A stretch of 9,915 bases of DNA from CALAEC01 sp050692915 (GTDB lineage Bacteria; Actinomycetota; UBA4738; CALAEC01), in the NCBI GenBank assembly GCA_050692915.1, contig JBOGVU010000088.1:1-9915 (forward strand), read 5' to 3'. The position numbers and the translations under genes were made by a program. The notes beneath the pieces are model-generated. The model was not told where the DNA came from. It searched no databases and worked only from the letters and a program-made list of their open reading frames with translations. Positions 1 through 9,915 of this stretch are shown here, piece after piece. Within the stretch, counting starts at the first letter, position 1, and each line of letters opens with the position of its first letter.

Positions 1-288
1 GCCATGGCGCCCGCCATGGCGGCCCCGGCCGGGGCCGCCGCGGGCGCGGCCGGCGACGGGGCCGAGGAGGAGGAGCAGACCGAGTTCGACGTGGTCCTGG
101 ACGCGGCCGGGGACAAGAAGATCCAGGTCATCAAGGAGGTCCGGGCCCTGACCAGCCTGGGTCTCAAGGAGGCCAAGGACCTGGTGGACAATGCGCCCAA
201 GCCGGTCTTGGAGAAGGTTCCCAAGGAGCAGGCTGACCAGGCCAAGGAGAAGATCGAGGCGGCCGGCGGATCCGTCACCGTCAAATAG
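1..288 (+). CDS. rplL: 50S ribosomal protein L7/L12, C-terminal part (5' end outside window)
   Basis: L7/L12 forms the flexible stalk of the large ribosomal subunit and recruits and stimulates the GTPase translation factors. The reading frame is open from base 1 and ends at TAG 286-288, giving 95 residues. The first 18 or so residues are Ala/Gly/Pro-rich, which is the hinge. An acidic stretch (EEEEQTEFDV) and the complete globular C-terminal domain follow, with the family signatures KKIQVIKEVR, LGLKEAKDLV, APKPVLEKV and the ending GGSVTVK. Family members are about 120-130 residues, so the N-terminal dimerisation domain that binds L10 is missing only because the window starts inside the gene. 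The in-frame ATG at base 4 is in the hinge and is not the real start. Known gene order (rplJ-rplL-rpoB-rpoC) fits what follows. Identification is secure. Confidence 0.97.
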   Translation, partial: AMAPAMAAPAGAAAGAAGDGAEEEEQTEFDVVLDAAGDKKIQVIKEVRALTSLGLKEAKDLVDNAPKPVLEKVPKEQADQAKEKIEAAGGSVTVK

Positions 289-313
289 GGAATAGGGAGG
301 CTCCTCTCGCCGT

Positions 314-343
314 TTGACGGGACGTGGGGGTGAGCCCTATAAT
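314..343 (+). promoter_or_regulatory. Housekeeping sigma-70/SigA-type promoter for rpoBC
   Basis: A -35 element TTGACG (314-319, five of six matches to TTGACA) lies 18 bases before a perfect -10 element TATAAT (338-343). Transcription should begin near base 350, leaving a leader of about 60 bases before the rpoB start. Such a close match is striking in GC-rich DNA between two essential genes and indicates that rpoBC can be transcribed independently of rplL. Separate rpoB promoters are known in other actinobacteria. No convincing terminator hairpin with a T-run separates rplL from this promoter, so read-through from rplL probably adds to rpoBC transcription. Confidence 0.87.
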
Positions 344-397
344 GCTCGGTTGGCGTGCCGTCTTCCGTGACTTCTAGTTACACGTGTGTCATTCCCT

Positions 398-405
398 AGG
401 GGGGG
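398..405 (+). promoter_or_regulatory. Ribosome binding site of rpoB
   Basis: A followed by seven G residues (398-405) gives a strong purine-rich Shine-Dalgarno match that ends five bases before TTG 411. This spacing decides the start: the alternative in-frame GTG at 384 has no comparable site upstream and would add nine residues (MCHSLGGVS) not expected in the family. Confidence 0.7.
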
Positions 406-410
406 TTTCT

Positions 411-3400
411 TTGCCTGATGCCGTGATCGGTCGTGACCGCCTGTCCTTTTCCAAGGCCGAGGAGGTCCTTCCGCTGCCCGATCTCGTGGGGATCCAGCGG
501 GACTCCTTCGACTGGCTCCTTGAGGAGGGCCTGGGCGAGGTCTTCCGCGAGATCAGCCCGATCGAAGACTACACCGAGACATACCAGCTGATCTTCGGCA
601 AGCACTACTTCAAGGACATCAACCACGACGCTGAGGAGTGCCGGGACAAGGATCTGACCTTCGACGCCCCGCTCCACGTCGAGGCGGCCTTCATCAACAA
701 GGAGACCGGAGAGATCAAGGAGCAGGACGTCTTCATGGGCAACTTCCCAGTGATGACGGACAAGGGCACCTTCATCATCAACGGGACCGAGCGAGTGGTC
801 GTCTCCCAGCTGGTCCGGTCGCCCGGCGTGTACTTCGATAAGGCCATCGACAAGACCATCGACAAGGACGTCTTCCTGGCCAAGGTCATCCCCGCCCGGG
901 GGGCCTGGCTGGAGTTCGACGTCGACAAGCGGGACACCGTGGGCGTCCGGATCGACCGGAAGCGGCGCCAGAACGTCACCACGCTCCTGAAGGCCCTGGG
1001 CTGGACGGAGGACGAGATCCTCGAGCTGTTCGAGGGGGCCGAGTCGATCAAGCTCACCCTGGAGAAGGACCACTTCGAGACCCAGGAGGAGGCCCTCGAG
1101 GACATCTACCGGAAGCTCCGTCCCGGAGAGCCTCCCACGGCTGAGTCCGCCAAGAACCTCCTGGAGAACCTGTTCTTCAACGACAAGCGGTACGACCTGG
1201 CCAAGGTCGGCCGGCACAAGATCGACCGGAAGCTCGGGGAACGCGGCGACCTGCTGAAGAAGCAGCTGAAGCGCCGGTTCGACGTCATGAAGGAGGTCGA
1301 TGTCCCGGAGAAGCGGGACTGGGAGCAGCCCCGGTACCGGGTGTTCTCCCAGCTCCAGTCGGGCGAGAAGGGAGGACCGACCGCGTTCAAGCGGGTCCTC
1401 ACCTACGAGGACATCGTCAAGACGGTGGGCTACCTGGTCCGGCTCCACGCCGGCGAGGAGGGCTTCGAGGTCGACGACATCGACCACTTCGGGAACCGCC
1501 GGCTGCGGTCGGTGGGCGAGCTGATCCAGAACCAGGTCCGGATCGGTCTGTCTCGGATGGAGCGTGTAGTCCGGGAGCGGATGACCACCCAGGACGTGGA
1601 GGCCATCACCCCCCAGACGCTGATCAACATCCGGCCGGTGGTGGGCGCCATCAAGGAGTTCTTCGGGACCTCGCAGCTGTCCCAGTTCATGGACCAGACG
1701 AACCCTCTGGCCGGGCTCACCCACAAGCGGCGGCTGTCCGCTCTGGGGCCCGGCGGTCTGTCCAGGGAGCGGGCCGGGTTCGAGGTCCGGGACGTGCACC
1801 CCTCCCACTACGGCCGGATGTGCCCCATCGAAACCCCCGAGGGTCCGAACATCGGCCTGATCGGCACGCTTTCCACGTTCGGCCGGATCAACGAGCTGGG
1901 GTTCGTGGAGACACCGTACCGCCGGGTGGAGAAGGGCCGGGTCACCGAGCACATCGACTACCTCACCGCCGACCAGGAGGACCGGCACGTCATCGCCCAG
2001 GCGAACGCGGAGCTGGACGGGCGGGGTCGGTTCGTCGAGGAGCGGGTGCTGTGCCGCCGGAAGGGCGGGGACGTCGACTACGTGATCCCCGAAGAGGTCG
2101 ACTACATGGACGTGTCGCCGAAGCAGATCGTCTCGGTGGCCGCCGCGCTGATCCCGTTCCTGGAGCACGACGACGCCAACCGGGCCCTCATGGGGGCGAA
2201 CATGCAGCGCCAGGCCGTCCCCCTGCTCCGGGCGGAGGCCCCGCTGATCGGCACCGGGGTGGAGTTCCGGGCGGCCATCGATGCCGGTGACGTCATCCTG
2301 GCGGAGAAGGCCGGCCGCATCGACTCGGTATCGGCCGACGAGATCATGCTGCGCGAGAGCGACGGCAAGACCCGCACGTACCGGCTCCAGAAGTTCCGCC
2401 GGTCGAACCAGGGCACGTGCATCAACCACAAGCCCGTGGTGAAGGCCGGCGAGTCGGTGAAGCGGGGCCAGGTCATCGCCGACGGGCCCTCCACCGAGCA
2501 CGGCGAGTTGGCGCTGGGCAAGAACCTCCTGGTGGCGTTCATGCCCTGGGAGGGCCACAACTACGAGGACGCCATCGTCATCTCCGAGCGCCTGGTGAGG
2601 GAGGACGTGCTGACCTCGATCCACATCGAGGAGCACGAGGTCGACGCCCGGGACACGAAGCTCGGGGCCGAGGAGATCACCCGGGACATCCCGAACGTCT
2701 CCGAGGAGATCCTCAAGGACCTGGACGACCGGGGCATCGTCCGGATCGGGGCCGAGGTGGACCCCGGCGACTATCTGGTGGGCAAGGTCACCCCGAAGGG
2801 TGAGACCGAGCTCACCCCCGAGGAGCGGCTCCTCCGGGCCATCTTCGGCGAGAAGGCCCGGGAGGTCCGGGACACCTCGCTGAAGGTGCCCCACGGAGAG
2901 TCCGGCAAGGTGATCGGGGTCCGGGTGTTCAGCCGGGAGGACGGCGACGAGCTACCGCCCGGCGTGAACCAGCTGGTTCGGGTGTACGTGGCCCAGAAGC
3001 GGAAGATCTCCGACGGCGACAAGCTGGCGGGGCGCCACGGCAACAAGGGCGTCATCGCCAAGATCCTCCCCGAGGGGGACATGCCGTTCCTGCCCGACGG
3101 GACGCCGGTGGACATCATCCTCAACCCGCTCGGCGTGCCGTCCCGGATGAACCTGGGGCAGGTCCTGGAGACCCATCTGGGCTGGGCCGCTCGCCAGGGG
3201 TTCAAGGCGAACGGCTCCACCCGGGAGGGACCCGCGTACGTGGCCACCCCGGTGTTCGACGGAGCAAGGGAGCACGAGATCAAGGAGGCCCTCACCACCT
3301 CCCTGCCGAACGACGACGGGCAGAAGCTGGTGGACGACGAGGGCAAGGCCTGGCTGTTCGATGGCCGCAGCGGCGAGCCCTTCGAGACCACCGTGGCCAT

Positions 3401-3857
3401 CGGCTACATCTACATCATGAAGCTGCTGCACCTGGTGGACGACAAGATCCACGCCAGGAGCACCGGCCCGTACTCGATGATCACCCAGCAGCCGCTCGGA
3501 GGGAAGGCCCAGTTCGGCGGCCAGCGGTTCGGCGAGATGGAGGTGTGGGCCCTGGAGGCGTACGGCTCCGCCTACGCCCTCCAGGAGCTGCTCACGATCA
3601 AGTCCGACGACGTGCTCGGCCGGGTGAAGGTGTACGAGGCCATCGTGAAGGGCGAGAACATCCCCGAGCCGGGGATCCCCGAGTCCTTCAAGGTGCTGAT
3701 CAAGGAGATGCAGTCCCTGGCCCTCAACGTCGAGGTGCTCTCGGCGGAGGGCAAGGAGATCGAGATGCGAGAGACGGACGAGGACGTCTTCCGAGCCGCG
3801 GAGGAGCTTGGCATCGACCTTTCGCGGCGGGAGCCGGCCGGGGCGGAATTCGAGTAG
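411..3857 (+). CDS. rpoB: DNA-directed RNA polymerase subunit beta
   Basis: The beta subunit forms one half of the catalytic cleft of RNA polymerase, contacts the RNA-DNA hybrid and is the rifampicin target. From TTG 411 to TAG 3855-3857 it is 1148 residues, close to actinobacterial beta subunits. The start is chosen from the Shine-Dalgarno run; GTG 384 is an in-frame alternative. The rifampicin region (about residues 421-445) reads SQLSQFMDQ then LTHKRRLSALGPGG. D428, H438 and S443, equivalent to E. coli D516, H526 and S531, are all the sensitive type. The KLAGRHGNKG motif carries K871 and K879, equivalent to E. coli K1065 and K1073 near the initiating nucleotide. The C-terminal signature GEMEVWALEAYG begins near residue 1041. 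The large insertions of proteobacterial beta are absent. It is followed after 14 bases by rpoC and is intact throughout. Identification is certain; the exact start is less so. Confidence 0.98.
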   Translation: MPDAVIGRDRLSFSKAEEVLPLPDLVGIQRDSFDWLLEEGLGEVFREISPIEDYTETYQLIFGKHYFKDINHDAEECRDKDLTFDAPLHVEAAFINKETGEIKEQDVFMGNFPVMTDKGTFIINGTERVVVSQLVRSPGVYFDKAIDKTIDKDVFLAKVIPARGAWLEFDVDKRDTVGVRIDRKRRQNVTTLLKALGWTEDEILELFEGAESIKLTLEKDHFETQEEALEDIYRKLRPGEPPTAESAKNLLENLFFNDKRYDLAKVGRHKIDRKLGERGDLLKKQLKRRFDVMKEVDVPEKRDWEQPRYRVFSQLQSGEKGGPTAFKRVLTYEDIVKTVGYLVRLHAGEEGFEVDDIDHFGNRRLRSVGELIQNQVRIGLSRMERVVRERMTTQDVEAITPQTLINIRPVVGAIKEFFGTSQLSQFMDQTNPLAGLTHKRRLSALGPGGLSRERAGFEVRDVHPSHYGRMCPIETPEGPNIGLIGTLSTFGRINELGFVETPYRRVEKGRVTEHIDYLTADQEDRHVIAQANAELDGRGRFVEERVLCRRKGGDVDYVIPEEVDYMDVSPKQIVSVAAALIPFLEHDDANRALMGANMQRQAVPLLRAEAPLIGTGVEFRAAIDAGDVILAEKAGRIDSVSADEIMLRESDGKTRTYRLQKFRRSNQGTCINHKPVVKAGESVKRGQVIADGPSTEHGELALGKNLLVAFMPWEGHNYEDAIVISERLVREDVLTSIHIEEHEVDARDTKLGAEEITRDIPNVSEEILKDLDDRGIVRIGAEVDPGDYLVGKVTPKGETELTPEERLLRAIFGEKAREVRDTSLKVPHGESGKVIGVRVFSREDGDELPPGVNQLVRVYVAQKRKISDGDKLAGRHGNKGVIAKILPEGDMPFLPDGTPVDIILNPLGVPSRMNLGQVLETHLGWAARQGFKANGSTREGPAYVATPVFDGAREHEIKEALTTSLPNDDGQKLVDDEGKAWLFDGRSGEPFETTVAIGYIYIMKLLHLVDDKIHARSTGPYSMITQQPLGGKAQFGGQRFGEMEVWALEAYGSAYALQELLTIKSDDVLGRVKVYEAIVKGENIPEPGIPESFKVLIKEMQSLALNVEVLSAEGKEIEMRETDEDVFRAAEELGIDLSRREPAGAEFE

Positions 3858-3865
3858 GAGAGGGG
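3856..3865 (+). promoter_or_regulatory. Ribosome binding site of rpoC overlapping the rpoB stop
   Basis: AGGAGAGGGG (3856-3865) begins inside the rpoB TAG stop codon and ends six bases before the TTG start of rpoC at 3872. The overlap suggests translational coupling, which would help keep beta and beta' in equal amounts. It also supports the non-ATG start. Confidence 0.7.
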
Positions 3866-3871
3866 CGACAC

Positions 3872-7783
<3,912 letters not shown>

Positions 7784-7789
7784 CGGCGG

Positions 7790-8239
7790 ATGACGCCCGC
7801 GTCCGTCACGATCGTGGCGGTGCTGCTGGCCGGGATCGGGGCGGCCCTCCAGTCGACCCTGCTTGCTTTCATCGGGCGGCGATCGGGGGTCCTGGCCGCC
7901 ACCACGCTGGCCGCCATCGTCGGGCTGGCGGCCATCGTGATCGCCACGCTCCTCACGCACCGCACCCTGGCCGGGGTGGCCGTGGCCGTACGTCAGTCCC
8001 CATGGATCTGGGTCCCCGGCGGCATGCTCGGGATCGCCGTGCTGGCCGTGCTCACGTTCGCGCCGCCCCGGATCGGGGCGTTCGGGACGTTCGCGGTCCT
8101 GATCACCGGGCAGCTCCTGGCCAGCCTGGTGATCGACTCGGTGGGACTGTTCGGCATGGACCGCGTCCCGCTGTCGGTGACGCGTCTGGCCGGCCTGCTC
8201 CTGCTGCTGGCCGGCGGCATCCTGGTCCTCCGCCGCTGA
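7790..8239 (+). CDS. Small integral membrane protein, YdcZ/DUF606-type member of the drug/metabolite transporter superfamily
   Basis: The 149-residue product is almost entirely hydrophobic, with about five membrane helices (near residues 6-28, 34-55, 72-90, 95-117 and 130-147) and a short basic end (LVLRR). Length, helix pattern and features such as a Q near residue 21 in helix 1, the PWIWVPGGMLG turn before helix 3, IGAFGTFAVLITGQLLASLVID in helix 4 and the final LLLLAGGILV helix match the YdcZ family as I remember it. That family is thought to be transport-related, but its substrate is unknown. Two-gene pairs of such half-size proteins exist elsewhere; no partner is seen here. ATG 7790 lies six bases after the rpoC stop with only a weak GGCGG-type binding site, so translation may depend on coupling to rpoC. 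It ends at TGA 8237-8239. The family call is from memory of the alignment, not a search. Confidence 0.8.
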   Translation: MTPASVTIVAVLLAGIGAALQSTLLAFIGRRSGVLAATTLAAIVGLAAIVIATLLTHRTLAGVAVAVRQSPWIWVPGGMLGIAVLAVLTFAPPRIGAFGTFAVLITGQLLASLVIDSVGLFGMDRVPLSVTRLAGLLLLLAGGILVLRR

Positions 8240-8252
8240 GGCGGATAGCGCG

Positions 8253-8943
8253 GTGGTCGATCGGGCGGCCTGGCTCCGCCGGCTCCGGCGGGAGAACGCG
8301 GGGCAGGAGGACGCCCTGTCGGCCGTCTACGACGAGCGATGGGGGGAGATCGAGGACACGCACCGAAGGTTCATCGAGCGGTTCCTTTCGTCGCTGCCGG
8401 CCGGGGCCCGGGTGCTCGACGCGGCGTGCGGGACCGGGAAGTACTTCGGCATGGTCCTCGACTCGGGGCGTTCGCTGCTCGGGGTGGATCACTCGGCCGG
8501 CCACCTGGCCAGGGCCCGGGAGAAGTTCCGCGAGGTGCCAACGGAGCTTCGCGATCTCCAGGACCTCCCGTACCGGGAGGAGTTCGACGGCGAGATGTGC
8601 GTGGACGCCATGGAAATGATTCCCCCCCGAGGACTGGCCGGTCATCCTCGGGGGATTCCGGCGGGCCCTCCGCCCAGGCGGCCAGCTGTACCTGACGGTG
8701 GAGCGTGTCCGCGACGACCAGGTCCGTCGAGGTGGCGAGGCCGCCCGCCGGTCGGGCCTCCCGGTGGTCGAAGGCGAGGTCATGTGGGAGGACGACCTCT
8801 ACCACCACTATCCGTCCATGGACCGGGTGTGGGGGTGGCTAGTCGATGCCGGGTTCGTCGTGGACGAAGCCCTCGAGGGCCCCTGGGACGAAGAGGACGA
8901 CTACGCCTACCACCACGTCGTGGCCCATGCCGAGTTGGGATGA
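8253..8943 (+). pseudogene. Class I SAM-dependent methyltransferase, interrupted by a +1 frameshift
   Basis: The start is GTG 8253, with GAGG (8238-8241) overlapping the preceding TGA as binding site. The first frame gives residues 1-125 with motif I VLDAACGTG (54-62, SAM binding), the acidic end of beta-2 in LLGVDHSAGHL (D79), and a motif II/III region LQDLP...FDGEMCVDAMEMI (102-123). After a run of seven C (8622-8628) the matching continuation is in the +1 frame: EDWPVILGGFRRALRPGG, QLYLTVERV and a C-terminal YHHVVAHAELG ending at TGA 8941-8943. Removing one C gives 229 residues, a normal size for a small-molecule methyltransferase. Read unshifted, the frame continues to 9206 as an Arg/Pro/Gly-rich sequence without homology, which is not a believable protein. 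Substrate unknown. The intact codon character on both sides means the break is recent, or a sequence error. It lies 13 bases after the membrane protein gene. Confidence 0.82.
8622..8628 (+). other. Seven-C run at the methyltransferase frame break
   Basis: The in-frame reading is ATT CCC CCC CGA. The family-like continuation needs ATT CCC CCC GAG, so exactly one C is surplus. The run is the longest C homopolymer I noticed in the window and is a natural place for replication slippage, for a base-calling error, or for +1 slippage of a proline tRNA on CCC-C. Confidence 0.8.
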
Positions 8944-8964
8944 TGCGTGCCCGATCCCAGTCGC

Positions 8965-8979
8965 TACCCTGGCGGTGTG
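8965..8979 (+). promoter_or_regulatory. Possible -10 element for a leaderless kinase transcript
   Basis: TACCCT (8965-8970) fits the loose actinobacterial -10 pattern TANNNT. Six bases separate it from GTG 8977, so the predicted first transcribed base is the G of that start codon. A clear -35 at the right distance is missing. The GTG at 8977 lacks a usable Shine-Dalgarno site, which is compatible with leaderless translation. Such six-base matches are common by chance, so this is only a suggestion. Confidence 0.22.
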
Positions 8980-9554
8980 AGGCTATCGATACCCTCCGGT
9001 CTCCGGTGGCTTCGTGGACTAGCGGCCGGGCGGGCATGGCTCGAGCGCCTGCCTCTGCTCGTCGAGGAGTGCGCGGGGCGGTGGGGCCTGCGGATCGGCG
9101 AGCCCTTCCCCTACGCGTTCGCCTCGCTAGCCATGCCGGTGACCCGGTCGGACGGCACCGCATCCGTGCTGAAGATCCAGTTCCCGGATCGCGAGAGCGA
9201 GCATGAGGCGGCGGCCCTGGCCCGCTGGGATGGCCAAGGCGCCATCCGGTTGCTGGGGCACGATCCCGGGAGACACCCCCTCTTGCTCGAGCGCTGTGAG
9301 CCGGGGACGCCGCTCTCGGAGCTCCCGCCCGACGACGCCCTGGACGTCATGGCGGGCCTTCTGCCGAGGCTGTGGAAGTCGGCTGGGGCGCCGTTCCGCT
9401 CGCTTTCCGAGGAAGCCGTGTGGTGGGCCGAGCAGATGCCGGACCGATGGGAGCGGGCTGGTCGGCCGTTCGGGCGGCGACTCCTCGATGCCGCCCTTGA
9501 GATCCTGGACACCCTACCCGGTGCCCAAGGGGAGCAGGTGCTTTGCCACCAGGA

Positions 9555-9557
9555 CCC
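9555..9557 (+). other. Frame break inside the kinase catalytic loop
   Basis: The sequence reads CAC CAG GAC CCT CCA in frame, losing the catalytic loop. Dropping one C gives CAC CAG GAC CTC CAC ACG GAC AAC, which is the expected HQDLHTDN. The break falls exactly between the catalytic Asp and the Asn, so a truncated product could not be an active kinase. Confidence 0.78.
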
Positions 9558-9844
9558 TCCACACGGACAACGTGCTCCGGGCCCGCCGGGAGCCATGGCT
9601 GGTTATCGACCCCAAGCCGCTGGTCGGGGAGCGGGAGTTCGGGATCGGCGCCCTGGTCCGAGGCGACGAGCTCGGCCGGGGCCGTGACCTGGTCAGGCGT
9701 CGCCTCGACCGACTGACGAGCGATTTGTCCCTCGATGCTGACCGGGCCAGGGGGTGGGCTCTCGCCCAGACGTTGGCCTGGGCCTTCGACGACGGAGGCG
9801 TGGACCTTGGGCAGGTGGAGACTGCGGGGTGGCTCCTCGGGTAA

Positions 9845-9915
9845 GGCCCGCCACGCCGGACCTGGCAGTCCGCCCCGGCGACCAGGGAAAGAGTGACAAA
9901 ACGGGCGGTCGGCAA
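9845..9915. other. Gene-free window end with weak hairpin and a possible -35 element
   Basis: No coding feature is supported in these 71 bases. CGGAC and GTCCG can pair around a six-base loop (about 9857-9872), but no T-run follows, so a terminator is not supported. GTGACA (9893-9898) is one base away from TTGACA; a matching -10 would lie beyond the window edge, so a promoter for the next gene can only be suspected. Confidence 0.3.

Larger units (their letters stand above)
8947..9844 (+). pseudogene. Aminoglycoside 6-phosphotransferase / streptomycin 6-kinase-type protein, interrupted by a +1 frameshift
   Basis: Members of the APH(6) family transfer phosphate from ATP to the 6-hydroxyl of streptomycin; many chromosomal homologues have no proven substrate. 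The first frame shows SGLRWLRGL, LVEECAGRWGLRIGEPF, a VLKIQFP strand with the probable ATP-binding K76, and SEHEAAAL with the paired glutamate. It then reaches VLCHQD (H201, D203). The rest of the catalytic loop, LHTDNVL (N208), and WLVIDPKPLVGE (metal-binding D221) lie in the +1 frame and run to TAA 9842-9844. Deleting one C at 9555-9557 restores HxDxxxxN and a protein of 298 residues from GTG 8947, or 288 from GTG 8977; both fit the family. The second start matches homologues better as I remember them. Unshifted, the frame ends at 9687 in a Pro/Arg-rich tail lacking the catalytic Asn. It begins three bases after the methyltransferase stop. Actual resistance function is not shown. Confidence 0.82.

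Noticed and set aside
289..312. GGAG-G-CTCC inverted pairing after rplL as a terminator or attenuator
   Set aside because: The loop would be a single base, the stem is four pairs and no T-run follows.
380..387. ACACGTGT palindrome in the rpoB leader
   Set aside because: An eight-base palindrome can arise by chance, there is no second copy nearby, and it lies downstream of the predicted transcript start without other support as an operator.
1692..1739. Thr at RpoB residue 430 (E. coli N518) as a rifampicin-resistance change
   Set aside because: Thermus-type beta subunits naturally have Thr here as I recall, and the main resistance positions D428, H438 and S443 are the sensitive residues, so I read it as natural variation.
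396..2894. Long reverse-strand open frame of 832 codons opposite rpoB
   Set aside because: Its translation is Leu/Gly/Val/Asp/Pro-rich without domain motifs and mirrors the GC-rich third positions of rpoB; it is a shadow.
3545..3871. Upstream extension of the rpoC frame overlapping the end of rpoB by about 310 bases
   Set aside because: The upstream part is an out-of-frame reading of rpoB; the family N-terminus and Shine-Dalgarno site place the start at TTG 3872.
8629..9206. Unshifted continuation of the methyltransferase frame as a fused C-terminal domain
   Set aside because: It is Arg/Pro/Gly-rich, overlaps the kinase gene out of frame, and the real methyltransferase C-terminus is visible in the +1 frame.

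Overview
The window is GC-rich and gene-dense, with every supported gene on the + strand. It looks like Actinomycetota. RpoB and RpoC read close to the mycobacterial/streptomycete type through most of their length, rpoC opens with the LDVNYFDELRIGLATG-type N-terminus, and non-ATG starts are common. The genes that follow rpoC are not the usual ones, so an uncultured or deep-branching actinobacterial lineage is plausible. That placement is inference from protein similarity as I remember it, not from a search.

Region 1 (1-288) is the C-terminal part of ribosomal protein L7/L12 (rplL); its N-terminus lies before the window. Region 2 (289-410) is a short intergenic stretch with a near-consensus housekeeping promoter (TTGACG, 18-base spacer, TATAAT) and a strong G-rich ribosome binding site for rpoB. 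Region 3 (about 411-7783) holds rpoB and rpoC, the two large catalytic subunits of RNA polymerase. Both apparently start at TTG, and both are intact with their catalytic and zinc-binding residues present.

Region 4 (7790-9844) follows rpoC with almost no gap. It encodes an intact small membrane protein of the YdcZ/DUF606 type, a class I SAM-dependent methyltransferase, and a protein of the APH(6)/streptomycin 6-kinase type. The last two are each interrupted by one apparent extra C that pushes the reading frame by +1. Deleting one base in silico restores a normal family-length protein in each case. They are recent pseudogenes, assembly or sequencing errors, or much less likely sites of +1 frameshifting at proline codons. 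The last 71 bases hold no gene that I can see.

The genes of region 1 to 3 work together in translation and transcription: L7/L12 recruits translation factors to the ribosome, and beta plus beta' form the RNA polymerase core. The three downstream genes are accessory and would be co-transcribed with rpoBC unless an unseen terminator intervenes. I see no previously undescribed system here. The points that deserve a second look are the two same-direction frameshifts and the unusual cargo behind rpoC in place of the rpsL-rpsG genes often found there.
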